From Lachnospiraceae bacterium (GTDB lineage: Bacteria; Bacillota; Clostridia; Lachnospirales; Lachnospiraceae): a stretch of 37,748 bases of DNA. The notes under the pieces are model-generated. The model saw only the letters and a program-made list of their open reading frames with translations. It made no database searches and was not told where the DNA came from. The stretch spans positions 1 to 37,748 of the forward strand of contig JAFQIE010000017.1 of the NCBI GenBank assembly GCA_017397645.1. The letters are read 5' to 3'. The position numbers and the translations under genes are program-made. The number at the start of each line of letters is the position of its first letter. The stretch's first letter is position 1. This document shows, one piece after another, positions 8,390-15,551 of the stretch.

Positions 8390-10830
8390 AGTTTAGAGAA
8401 TTCTTAAAAGAGAATATGGTTTATCTTGATGGCGGTATGGGGACATTGCTTCAAGAACGTGGATTAAAGCCCGGCGAGTATCCCGAAAGATGGAACATTA
8501 CGCATTCGGATGTGATAACTGAGATACATAGAGCGTATTATTGTGCGGGCAGCAATGTGGTGTCCACCAATACTTTTGGTGCCAATGTGTTGAAGTTTAC
8601 GGAAGAAGAATTAGACACTATTGTGAAGGCCGCAGTGGGCAATGCATATGCGGCAAAAGCTTCCGTCGAGGAAGACGTGCCGAGGTTTGTTGCACTGGAC
8701 ATCGGCCCTACGGGGAAGCTTCTGAAGCCTTTGGGGGATTTGGATTTTGAAGATGCGGTGGAAGTGTTTGCAAAGACCATCAGACTTGGTGTGAAATATG
8801 GTGTTGACCTTATTTTTATAGAAACCATGAACGACAGTTATGAGACCAAGGCGGCTTTGTTGGCGGCTAAGGAAAACAGTGACCTGCCTGTTTTGGTTTC
8901 CAACGCCTATGGGGAGGATGGCAAGTTGATGACCGGTGCTACTCCTGCAGCCATGGTGGCAATGTTGGAAGGCATGGGCGCTGATGCCATCGGTGCCAAC
9001 TGTTCCTTGGGTCCCCGTCAGTTGCGTGGCGTTGTGGAGGAACTGTTGCAAAAAGCTTCCGTTCCGGTGATACTTAAACCCAATGCAGGGCTTCCCAGAG
9101 CCGTGGATGGAAAGACCGTGTTTGACGTGACCCCGGATGATTTTGCATTGGAAGTGGCATCTCTTATGAAAGAGGGCGTTCGTGTGGTGGGTGGTTGCTG
9201 CGGCACCACACCCGCTTACATCGAAGCATTGCACAGCGAAACTGCTCAGTACCGGCCCAAGCCTGTAGAAATCAAAAACATCACGGTGATTTCTTCCTAC
9301 ACACATGAGGTTGAGTTTGATACTACCCCTGTTTTGATTGGGGAAAGAATCAATCCTACGGGTAAAAAAAGATTTAAACAAGCCTTGCTTGAAAACGATA
9401 TTGACTATATTCTGGCAGAGGGTGTGAACCAGCAGGAGAAAGGTGTCCACGTCCTAGATGTCAACGTGGGACTTCCGGATATAGATGAAACTGTCATGCT
9501 GAAGAATGCGGTTTGCGAGCTGCAGACCGTGACAAACTTGCCCCTGCAGATAGACACAGCCGATGTGACAGCTATGGAGGCGGCACTGCGCCGTTATAAC
9601 GGAAAGGCGATGATCAACTCCGTGAATGGCAAGCAGGAGAGTCTGGAAACTGTTTTTCCGTTGGTGAAAAAATATGGTGGTTTAGTGGTTGCACTGACCT
9701 TGGACGAGAACGGTATTCCTGCCACGGCTGAAGGACGGGTGAAGGTGGCTGAAAAGATTCTTGCGACCGCGGAAACCTATGGTATTTCTAAAAAGGATAT
9801 TATTTTTGACACCCTGGCGATGACAGTTAGTGCAGATAACTCGGCAGCCCTTGCTACATTAGGGGCATTACGAACCATCAAGACACAATTAGGTTGCCAC
9901 ACCTCTTTGGGTGTTTCTAATGTTTCCTTTGGCCTGCCTGCACGCGATGCCATCAATAGTGTGTTTTTTGCCCTGGCTCTGGAAAACGGGCTCTCAGCAG
10001 CCATTATGAATCCCTATTCAGTGGATATGATGAAAACCTACTATGCCTATAAAGCCCTAAAGGGGATGGATGAGAATTGTGCGGCTTATATTGACAAGGC
10101 AGGAGAGTTTCAATCCTTACAGGTGAAAGTGGATGGTGCAACCGATATAGCAGTGTCAGGACAGATGGGCAAAAGTGCTACAGAAATACAACTCTCCGTA
10201 GAAGCCCAAGCATCTCAGTTGCAGTATGCTATCACCAAAGGCAGAAAAGAAAAGGCAGGAGACCTGACCAGGGAACTGCTCCTTTCCATGCAGCCTTTGG
10301 ATATCGTAAATGGTGAGATTATTCCGGCCCTGAACATTATGGGCAAAGGATTTGAAGAAAAGACCGTTTATTTGCCCCAGCTACTTCAAAGCGCAGAAGC
10401 AGCGAAAAGCGCTTTCGAGGCGATTAAGAGCCATATGTCCGGTTCCGAGAAAACCGCTGACAAGGGCACCTTTGTGATTGCAACCGTGCACGGAGATATT
10501 CATGATATTGGGAAAAATATTGTAAAGCTATTGTTGGAAAACTATGGATATCACGTGGTGGATTTAGGTAAAGATGTGCCTCCTGAGGAGATTCTTCAAA
10601 AGGTTGTGGAACTTCATGCACCTTTGGTGGGTCTCAGCGCACTTATGACAACCACCGTTCCTGCCATGGAAGAAACCATCCGTATGTTAAAGAAACAAGC
10701 CCCTTGGTGTAAAGTGGTTGTGGGTGGTGCAGTGCTCACCCAGGAATATGCTGATAAAATCGGAGCCGACAAGTATGCCAAGGATGCAATGGAAGGTGTG
10801 AGATTTGCGGAAGCTGTTACCAATATCTAA
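8386..10830 (+). CDS. metH: Cobalamin-dependent methionine synthase, lacking activation domain
   Basis: 814 aa from the ATG at 8386, which overlaps the upstream stop; an in-frame ATG at 8365 is inside the previous gene. Modules in order: homocysteine-binding barrel (1-290) with zinc ligands Cys206, Cys271 and Cys272 (NCS, GGCCGT); pterin-binding barrel from about 315 (VLIGERINPTG); B12 cap helices (about 610-690); and a Rossmann cobalamin domain with DxHxxG at 704-709, where His706 is the expected lower axial cobalt ligand. The protein ends after this domain. The E. coli enzyme is about 1,227 aa because it continues into the activation domain, encoded here by the preceding gene. It would transfer the methyl group from methyl-THF to homocysteine. 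Confidence 0.96.
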   Translation: MKFREFLKENMVYLDGGMGTLLQERGLKPGEYPERWNITHSDVITEIHRAYYCAGSNVVSTNTFGANVLKFTEEELDTIVKAAVGNAYAAKASVEEDVPRFVALDIGPTGKLLKPLGDLDFEDAVEVFAKTIRLGVKYGVDLIFIETMNDSYETKAALLAAKENSDLPVLVSNAYGEDGKLMTGATPAAMVAMLEGMGADAIGANCSLGPRQLRGVVEELLQKASVPVILKPNAGLPRAVDGKTVFDVTPDDFALEVASLMKEGVRVVGGCCGTTPAYIEALHSETAQYRPKPVEIKNITVISSYTHEVEFDTTPVLIGERINPTGKKRFKQALLENDIDYILAEGVNQQEKGVHVLDVNVGLPDIDETVMLKNAVCELQTVTNLPLQIDTADVTAMEAALRRYNGKAMINSVNGKQESLETVFPLVKKYGGLVVALTLDENGIPATAEGRVKVAEKILATAETYGISKKDIIFDTLAMTVSADNSAALATLGALRTIKTQLGCHTSLGVSNVSFGLPARDAINSVFFALALENGLSAAIMNPYSVDMMKTYYAYKALKGMDENCAAYIDKAGEFQSLQVKVDGATDIAVSGQMGKSATEIQLSVEAQASQLQYAITKGRKEKAGDLTRELLLSMQPLDIVNGEIIPALNIMGKGFEEKTVYLPQLLQSAEAAKSAFEAIKSHMSGSEKTADKGTFVIATVHGDIHDIGKNIVKLLLENYGYHVVDLGKDVPPEEILQKVVELHAPLVGLSALMTTTVPAMEETIRMLKKQAPWCKVVVGGAVLTQEYADKIGADKYAKDAMEGVRFAEAVTNI

Positions 10831-10838
10831 TAAAAGTA

Positions 10839-10866
10839 TTGTAAATCTTGTATTATTTGTTATAAT
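10839..10866 (+). promoter_or_regulatory. Promoter of a short RNA downstream of metH
   Basis: TTGTAA (10839-10844), 16-bp spacer, TATAAT (10861-10866), only 8 nt after the metH stop. It would start an RNA at about 10873 directed at the terminator hairpin 10915-10952 and convergent with the leftward small ORF. Confidence 0.6.
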
Positions 10867-10872
10867 ATAATC

Positions 10873-10957
10873 AAAAGAGGCAATCGCCACAGAGTGGTTG
10901 GCCAAGTTGAGAACAAAACCTTCCCAGCTCGTCAAAGTACAGGGAAGGTTTTGTTAT
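10873..10957 (+). ncRNA. Candidate antisense antitoxin RNA (about 85 nt)
   Basis: Bounded by the promoter at 10839-10866 and the hairpin at 10915-10952. The 5' part (10879-10903) folds as GGCAA...TTGGCC enclosing CCAC-AGA-GTGG. There is no ORF in it. It overlaps the expected 3' end of the leftward toxin-like mRNA in antisense over about 45 nt, the geometry of B. subtilis txpA/RatA. Its existence is inferred from sequence only. Confidence 0.5.
10912..10957. terminator. Bidirectional terminator between metH and the toxin-like ORF
   Basis: 11-bp perfect stem AAAACCTTCCC (10915-10925) against GGGAAGGTTTT (10942-10952), 16-nt loop, with T-rich tails on both strands. It can serve metH, the short RNA and the leftward ORF, whose stop codon is only 7 nt away. 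Confidence 0.85.
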
Positions 10958-10958
10958 G

Positions 10959-11048
10959 TTACTGACTTATCACAGAAATGAATGTCAGCAGTGCCAAAAG
11001 AAACATGCCAAAGGACATTAAGTCCTTAAAGTCAAAATGATTCTTCAT
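10959..11048 (-). CDS. 29-aa hydrophobic peptide, candidate type I toxin (holin-like)
   Basis: A 29-codon ORF: MKNHFDFKDL, then MSFGMFLLAL, then LTFISVISQ. Residues 11-27 form one hydrophobic helix. The pattern (acidic start, LMSFGMF, then a hydrophobic run) resembles the putative holin-like toxin family (TxpA/Hol_Tox). It is preceded on the minus strand by GGAGGTGAT, a nine-base match to the 16S anti-Shine-Dalgarno, 4 nt from the ATG. Such strong sites are typical of type I toxins. The site is sequestered in a hairpin (11057-11080). A candidate promoter lies at 11129-11157. A short RNA converges on its 3' end. Expected action: membrane insertion and depolarisation when the antisense RNA is lost. 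It is too short for routine gene calling. It could instead be a harmless small membrane peptide; the family call is by eye. Confidence 0.68.
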   Translation of the reverse strand: MKNHFDFKDLMSFGMFLLALLTFISVISQ

Positions 11049-11056
11049 AGGCATCA

Positions 11057-11080
11057 CCTCCATTCTATGTAGAATAGAGG
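11057..11080 (-). promoter_or_regulatory. Hairpin sequestering the toxin Shine-Dalgarno site
   Basis: On the minus strand CCTC-T-ATTCT, loop ACAT, AGAAT-G-GAGG: nine base pairs with one mismatch. The right arm contains the GGAGG of the ribosome-binding site, so translation of the full-length mRNA would be restrained. Confidence 0.65.
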
Positions 11081-11128
11081 CCAACTACCCTGTAACACGA
11101 TTGCCGGTAGCAAAGTGCTACTATAGTT

Positions 11129-11157
11129 ATCGTATCATAAAAGATACCAGAACACAA
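11129..11157 (-). promoter_or_regulatory. Candidate promoter for the toxin-like ORF
   Basis: Minus strand TTGTGT (11157-11152), 17-bp spacer, TACGAT (11134-11129). It predicts a 5' UTR of roughly 70-75 nt before the ATG. Divergent from the thrS promoter. Confidence 0.45.
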
Positions 11158-11189
11158 GTTCGAAAATGAAAATATTATTATAAAAACAC

Positions 11190-11218
11190 TTTACATTTTT
11201 TCCAAAAAGTAATACTAT
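11190..11218 (+). promoter_or_regulatory. Sigma-A promoter for the T-box-thrS transcript
   Basis: TTTACA (11190-11195), 17-bp spacer, TACTAT (11213-11218); the T-box begins a few nucleotides later. Confidence 0.65.
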
Positions 11219-11225
11219 ATCCATA

Positions 11226-11483
11226 AGTCCTAAGCAATAAACAAAGCGTTGATGAGAACAGTAGAATGTGGAAGACAACAGAGAGAACCGTCTCATGAAA
11301 ATGAGTTCTGGAAACGGTTTTGTGGGAAGCATTTGAAGACCATCTCTGAGTGGCCCTAATACGGCACGGAGGCTCCCGTTACGAGCAAATGAAGGTGGCA
11401 GTCTACGACTGCAACAAGGGTGGAACCGCGTAATTTACGTCCCTTGCAATAGCGATATTGCAAGGGATGTTCTTGTTTTGGAA
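11226..11483 (+). promoter_or_regulatory. T-box riboswitch (threonine) upstream of thrS
   Basis: Contains the conserved T-box sequence AAGGGTGGAACCGCG at 11416-11430, GATGAGAACAGTAG and AGAGAG elements of Stem I, and a terminator with arms CCCTTGCAAT (11441-11450) and ATTGCAAGGG (11457-11466). The AAGGG of the T-box can pair with CCCTT of the terminator to form the antiterminator. A plausible specifier is ACC at 11339-11341, a threonine codon, fitting thrS. Uncharged tRNA-Thr would bind and allow read-through. Confidence 0.93.
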
Positions 11484-11496
11484 AGGAGATTCTAAT

Positions 11497-13452
11497 ATGA
11501 AAATCACATTGAAAGACGGCTCCGTGAAGGAGTACGCAGAAAGTAAAAGTGTATATGACATTGCGTTAGACATCAGCGAAGGCCTGGCAAGAGTGGCTTG
11601 TTGTGCGTTGGTGAACGGCAAGGTGGTTGACCTTAGAACCGTCATTGCAGAGGATTGCGAGTTAAGTATCTGTACCGCTAACGATAAGGAAGGCTTGGCT
11701 ACACTTCGTCATACCACCTCCCATGTATTGGCAGAAGCGGTAAAGAATCTTTTTCCCGATGCGAAACTTGCCATCGGTCCCAGCATTGATACGGGATATT
11801 ATTATGACTTCGAGCATGCACCTTTTTCCAGAGAGGATTTGGATGCCATTGAAGCAGAAATGAAAAAAATCATCAAAAAGGGCGACAGATTGGAGAAGTT
11901 TACTCTTCCCAGAAAAGAAGCTATTAAGTTTATGGAGGAAAGACAGGAGCCTTACAAGGTGGAACTAATTCGTGACCTGCCTGAAGATGCAGTAATTTCC
12001 TTCTATCGTCAGGGTGAGTTCGTTGACCTGTGTGCCGGTCCTCACATGATGAATACCAAGAATATCAAAGCGTTCAAACTGATTTCTTCCTCCGGTGCGT
12101 ACTGGCGAGGAAAATCCGAGAACACCATGCTCCAGAGAATTTATGGTACTGCCTTCAACAAAAAAGAAGAGTTGGAAGAGTACTTGGTTTATCTGGAAAA
12201 CGTGAAGAACCGTGACCATAACAAATTGGGACGCGAGATGGAACTTTTCACCACGGTGGATGTCATCGGCCAGGGTCTGCCCCTGCTGATGCCCAAGGGT
12301 GCGAAAATGATTCAGACTATGCAGCGTTGGATTGAGGATGAAGAAGAAAAACGCGGTTATGTGCGCACTAAGACTCCTTTGATGGCAAAGAGCGATTTGT
12401 ATAAGATTTCCGGTCACTGGGATCACTACAAAGAGGGTATGTTTGTTATGGGAGAGGAAGAAAAGGACAAAGAAGTATTTGCCCTTCGTCCCATGACCTG
12501 TCCTTTCCAGTATTATGTATATAAGGCAAGCCAGAAATCTTATCGTGACTTGCCCATCCGTTATGGTGAAACTTCCACTTTGTTTAGAAATGAAGATTCC
12601 GGTGAGATGCACGGCTTGACCCGTGTGCGCCAGTTCACTATTTCTGAAGGGCACCTGATTGTGAGACCTGACCAAATGGTCGAGGAGTTCAAGGGTTGTT
12701 TGGCCTTGGCGAAGTATTGCTTGGATACTTTGGGCGTGGGTGATGATGTGACTTACAGATTGTCCAAGTGGGACCCTGAGAATCCGGACAAATACATTGG
12801 CGGAGCTGATGTTTGGGAAGAGACCGAAGGCCATATCCGTAGTGTGCTGACAGAGTTGGGCATTCCCTTTGTAGAGGGTGTTGGTGAGGCTGCGTTCTAT
12901 GGTCCTAAGGTGGATATCCAGGCGAAGAACGTATACGGAAAAGAAGATACCATGATTACCATTCAGTGGGATGCTCTTTTAGCAGAACAGTTCGATATGT
13001 ACTACATCGACCAAAACGGTGAAAAGGTTCGTCCTTATATCATCCACAGAACTTCCATGGGATGCTACGAGAGAACCTTGGCGTGGTTGATTGAAAAATA
13101 TGAAGGTAAGTTCCCTACCTGGTTGTGTCCTGAACAGGTTCGTATCCTGCCTATCTCCGAAAAGTTTAACGATTATGCACAGAAGGTATTGGCGGAACTT
13201 CAGGAGAATGGCATTCTGGCAACCATTGACGGACGTTCCGAGAAGATTGGTTTCAAGATTCGAGAGGCCCGTCTGAATAAGATTCCTTATATGTTGGTGG
13301 TTGGCCAGCAGGAGGAAGAGGAGAGCCTTGTATCCGTAAGAAGCCGTTTTGCGGGAGATGAGGGACAGAAGTCCTTGGATATCTTTATCGATCAGATATG
13401 CAAGGAAATTCGCACCAAGGAAATCCGCAAGGTGGAAGTGGAAACGAACTAA
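11497..13452 (+). CDS. thrS: Threonyl-tRNA synthetase
   Basis: 651 aa from the ATG at 11497, 7 nt after GGAG; an upstream in-frame ATG at 11458 lies in the T-box terminator. Domains: N-terminal TGS (1-60, MKITLKDGSVKEY), second additional editing domain with HTTSH at 72-76, class II catalytic core (about 245-535) with MTCPFQ and the motif 2 region FRNEDSGEMHGLTRVRQF, motif 3 GCYERTLAWLIE, and the C-terminal anticodon-binding domain (about 540-640). It charges tRNA-Thr in the cytoplasm and edits mischarged Ser. Expression is controlled by the T-box upstream, and a terminator follows. Confidence 0.97.
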   Translation: MKITLKDGSVKEYAESKSVYDIALDISEGLARVACCALVNGKVVDLRTVIAEDCELSICTANDKEGLATLRHTTSHVLAEAVKNLFPDAKLAIGPSIDTGYYYDFEHAPFSREDLDAIEAEMKKIIKKGDRLEKFTLPRKEAIKFMEERQEPYKVELIRDLPEDAVISFYRQGEFVDLCAGPHMMNTKNIKAFKLISSSGAYWRGKSENTMLQRIYGTAFNKKEELEEYLVYLENVKNRDHNKLGREMELFTTVDVIGQGLPLLMPKGAKMIQTMQRWIEDEEEKRGYVRTKTPLMAKSDLYKISGHWDHYKEGMFVMGEEEKDKEVFALRPMTCPFQYYVYKASQKSYRDLPIRYGETSTLFRNEDSGEMHGLTRVRQFTISEGHLIVRPDQMVEEFKGCLALAKYCLDTLGVGDDVTYRLSKWDPENPDKYIGGADVWEETEGHIRSVLTELGIPFVEGVGEAAFYGPKVDIQAKNVYGKEDTMITIQWDALLAEQFDMYYIDQNGEKVRPYIIHRTSMGCYERTLAWLIEKYEGKFPTWLCPEQVRILPISEKFNDYAQKVLAELQENGILATIDGRSEKIGFKIREARLNKIPYMLVVGQQEEEESLVSVRSRFAGDEGQKSLDIFIDQICKEIRTKEIRKVEVETN

Positions 13453-13490
13453 ATAAATTTTGTATGAAATAAAAAAATCAAGCCATACTA

Positions 13491-13526
13491 ATTGGGACGA
13501 AGTGGAATAGCTTTGTCCCAATTTAT
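13491..13526 (+). terminator. Terminator after thrS
   Basis: Arms ATTGGGACGAAG (13491-13502) and CTTTGTCCCAAT (13511-13522) with a short AT-rich tail. The T-run is weak, so termination may be partial. Confidence 0.6.
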
Positions 13527-13582
13527 CACTTATGCACGGTTGCGGTAAATTGGAGAACACAATAGTGCAGAAGGAGGCTAAT

Positions 13583-13903
13583 ATGGCAGATTTGAAATGT
13601 GCAGTGGAAAACTGTACCTATAACAAAGAGCATTTATGCAGCAAGGGCGATATCATGGTGGGTGGCAAGCATGCGTGCGATTGTAAGGAAACCTGTTGCG
13701 AAAGTTTCAGACAGGAAGGTGTGGTATCAAATGCGTTTAAGAGTTCGGTGGCACATCCCCACAAAACCATTAGTATCGATTGCGAAGCGGTAAAGTGCAT
13801 CTATAATTCCAATTATAAATGTGTGGCTGATCATGTGGACATTACTGGCTGCGGTGCCGGAGATTGCAAGGAGACATCCTGCGCAACCTTTCAGGAAAAG
13901 TAA
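13583..13903 (+). CDS. Cysteine-rich protein with two DUF1540 repeats
   Basis: 106 aa from the ATG at 13583, which has AAGGAGG upstream; an earlier in-frame ATG at 13532 has no such site. Two repeats, residues about 5-43 and 70-104, each carry the DUF1540 cysteine pattern: C..C....LC ... CDCKETCCESF and C..KC....KC ... GDCKETSCATF. The even spacing suggests metal binding, possibly zinc or iron. No activity is known to me for the family, which is common in Clostridia. It lies between the thrS terminator and the infC promoter. No strong promoter of its own is visible; TTGTAT at 13460 with CATACT near 13484 is a weak candidate. Confidence 0.85.
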   Translation: MADLKCAVENCTYNKEHLCSKGDIMVGGKHACDCKETCCESFRQEGVVSNAFKSSVAHPHKTISIDCEAVKCIYNSNYKCVADHVDITGCGAGDCKETSCATFQEK

Positions 13904-13959
13904 AAGATGCTCAACAAATCCTTTGGAAAAAGATTTCCGGGGAAAATGAAAAATAAACG

Positions 13960-13988
13960 TTGACAATGTAAGAAGAGTATGATATTCT
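13960..13988 (+). promoter_or_regulatory. Sigma-A promoter of the infC-rpmI-rplT operon
   Basis: Consensus TTGACA (13960-13965), 17-bp spacer, TATTCT (13983-13988). Confidence 0.8.
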
Positions 13989-13994
13989 ACTTGA

Positions 13995-14180
13995 GCATGT
14001 GATGTGCACATGCGGACAACAAAGCAGAGTATCCACTCTCACCTTACGGCAATCGGGTCGTAAGCGTCAATGAACAAAACCGTTACAGAGCGATTGCTTT
14101 TGGATGGTCATAGGTCTGTTAACAGATGCTGTGGGATTGTGAATTGTTAAGTGGATAGTTATGCTATCCACTTTTTTTCG
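13995..14180 (+). promoter_or_regulatory. Ribosomal protein L20-type leader with attenuator
   Basis: About 185 nt of leader before infC. It holds GCATGTG/CACATGC, CTTACG/CGTAAG and a strong terminator AAGTGGATAG (14149-14158)/CTATCCACTT (14164-14173) followed by seven T. The stretch TATCCAC at 14030-14036 can pair with GTGGATA of the terminator, giving a long-range antiterminator as in the B. subtilis L20 leader. Excess L20 would favour termination. Confidence 0.8.
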
Positions 14181-14196
14181 TATGGAGGGTACGGTC

Positions 14197-14703
14197 ATTA
14201 GCGATTACATGATTAATGAACAGATTAGAGACAAGGAAGTACGTCTCATTGGCGAGGCAGGCCAGCAGCTGGGTATTATGTCTGCAAAAGATGCCTTGAA
14301 GTTGGCAGAGGAAGCAGGACTTGATTTAGTAAAGATTGCGCCTACTGCGAATCCACCTGTATGCAAGATTATCGACTATGGCAAGTTCAGATATGAACAG
14401 GCAAGAAAAGAGAAGGAAGCGAAGAAGAAACAAAAGATTGTTGAGATTAAAGAGATTCGCTTGTCTCCCAATATTGACACAAACGACTTGAATACCAAGG
14501 TTGGTGCGGCCAGAAAGTTCATTTCAAAAGGCGACAAGGTAAAGGTTACACTTCGTTTCCGTGGTCGTGAAATGGCACATATGAACAATAGTAAGCATAT
14601 CTTGGATGATTTTGCTGAAAGTCTGTCCGATGTAGCTACCGTAGAGAAAGCTCCTAAGGTAGAGGGCAGAAGTATGACAATGTTTTTAACTGAGAAGCGC
14701 TAG
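14197..14703 (+). CDS. infC: Translation initiation factor IF-3
   Basis: 168 aa if translation starts at the ATT at 14197. IF-3 binds 30S, prevents subunit joining and checks the initiator tRNA-start codon pairing. The N-domain holds INEQIRDKEVRLIGE, followed by the lysine-rich linker (about 72-86, KEKEAKKKQK) and the C-domain with EIKEIRLSPNIDTNDL. GGAGGG at 14184-14189 is ideally spaced for the ATT but 20 nt from the first internal ATG (14209), and the upstream ATG (14182) overlaps it. AUU is the classical infC start in E. coli and underlies IF-3 autoregulation. First gene of infC-rpmI-rplT, behind the L20 leader. Confidence 0.95.
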   Translation: MSDYMINEQIRDKEVRLIGEAGQQLGIMSAKDALKLAEEAGLDLVKIAPTANPPVCKIIDYGKFRYEQARKEKEAKKKQKIVEIKEIRLSPNIDTNDLNTKVGAARKFISKGDKVKVTLRFRGREMAHMNNSKHILDDFAESLSDVATVEKAPKVEGRSMTMFLTEKR

Positions 14704-14751
14704 TTCGCACTTTGGTTAAAATAGATTAATTAAATTTAGGAGGATAATGTT

Positions 14752-14949
14752 ATGCCCAAAATGAAGACAAGCAGAGCAGCTGCAAAGCGCTTTAAACTAA
14801 CAGGAACAGGTAAGTTGAAAAGAAATAAGGCTTATAAGCGCCATATCTTAACCAAGAAGACTACGAAGACCAAACGTAATCTTAGAAAGCCTGCTATGAC
14901 AGACGCAACGAATGTAAAAAATATGAAGAAGATTTTGCCCTATTTATAA
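14752..14949 (+). CDS. rpmI: Ribosomal protein bL35
   Basis: 65 aa, highly basic, [20 protein letters not shown] at the N-terminus, which is the bL35 signature. AGGAGG stands upstream of the ATG. It lies between infC and rplT, the conserved operon order. 50S subunit component. Confidence 0.98.
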   Translation: MPKMKTSRAAAKRFKLTGTGKLKRNKAYKRHILTKKTTKTKRNLRKPAMTDATNVKNMKKILPYL

Positions 14950-14974
14950 GATCAGGCAAGGAGGAAATTGAGAC

Positions 14975-15331
14975 ATGGCAAGAATTAAAGGTGGCTTGAA
15001 TGCCAAGAAAAAGCACAATAGAGTATTGAAACTTGCAAAAGGTTACAGAGGAGCAAGAAGCAAACAGTACAGAATTGCAAAGCAGTCTGTAATGAGAGCT
15101 TTGGCTACTTCTTATGCAGGTAGAAAAGAGAGAAAGCGTCAGTTCCGTCAGTTGTGGATTGCACGTATCAATGCAGCAGCAAGATTGAATGGTCTTTCCT
15201 ACAGCAGATTTATGTATGGTTTGAAGTTGGCAGGCGTAGATATGAACAGAAAGATGCTTGCTGAGATGGCAGTAAATGATGCAGAAGGTTTCAAGACCTT
15301 GGCAGAAGTTGCAAAGAGCAAACTTGCATAA
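14975..15331 (+). CDS. rplT: Ribosomal protein bL20
   Basis: 118 aa, basic, [20 protein letters not shown] at the start, family-typical length. It binds 23S rRNA early in 50S assembly and in Firmicutes represses its own operon by binding the leader upstream of infC, which is present here. The Shine-Dalgarno is AAGGAGG. A terminator follows at 15364. Confidence 0.98.
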   Translation: MARIKGGLNAKKKHNRVLKLAKGYRGARSKQYRIAKQSVMRALATSYAGRKERKRQFRQLWIARINAAARLNGLSYSRFMYGLKLAGVDMNRKMLAEMAVNDAEGFKTLAEVAKSKLA

Positions 15332-15333
15332 TC

Positions 15334-15362
15334 TTTAACTAAAGAGAAATCTATGATAATAC
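15334..15362 (+). promoter_or_regulatory. Possible promoter for tRNA-Gly
   Basis: TTTAAC (15334-15339), 17 bp, TAATAC (15357-15362). It would start just inside the hairpin 15364-15392, so the case is weak; the tRNA may instead come from read-through of rplT. Confidence 0.3.
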
Positions 15363-15363
15363 T

Positions 15364-15394
15364 AAAACCTCGGAGCATTGACCCGGGGTTTTGT
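15364..15394 (+). terminator. Terminator after rplT
   Basis: Arms AAAACCTCGG (15364-15373) and CCGGGGTTTT (15383-15392). It ends 7 nt before the tRNA. Confidence 0.65.
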
Positions 15395-15398
15395 GCTT

Positions 15399-15469
15399 GC
15401 AGATATGGTTCATCGGTAGAACGCTAGCTTCCCAAGCTGGAAAGGCGGGTTCGACTCCCGTTATCTGCT
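15399..15469 (+). tRNA. tRNA-Gly, anticodon CCC
   Basis: 71 nt. Seven-pair acceptor GCAGATA/TATCTGC, D-stem GTTC/GAAC, anticodon stem CTAGC/GCTGG with loop TTCCCAA (anticodon CCC, reads GGG), T-arm with TTCGACT loop, discriminator T. The 3' CCA is not encoded. U73 and the size fit glycine. Confidence 0.95.
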
Positions 15470-15474
15470 TCCTA

Positions 15475-15506
15475 AAACCTCCGAATTTTCGGAGGTTTTT
15501 ATTTTT
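15475..15506. terminator. Terminator after tRNA-Gly, also facing the NYN gene
   Basis: Arms AAAACCTCCGAA and TTCGGAGGTTTTT with T-rich tail on the plus strand and a T-run on the minus strand. It can stop both the tRNA transcript and the leftward NYN transcript. Confidence 0.8.
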
Positions 15507-15551
15507 CGTGTTGCATATTGCATTGCATGCGACAGATGAATAGAAATCTGA

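Larger units (their letters stand above)
10879..11105. repeat. Inverted repeat flanking the toxin-like ORF
   Basis: 10879-10903 (plus) and 11105-11079 (minus) share GGCAATCG, then ACAG, then GT[A/G]GTTGGCC, with a 2-nt length difference between. Each copy would lie near the 5' end of one of the two convergent transcripts. They enclose the small ORF. Confidence 0.7.
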
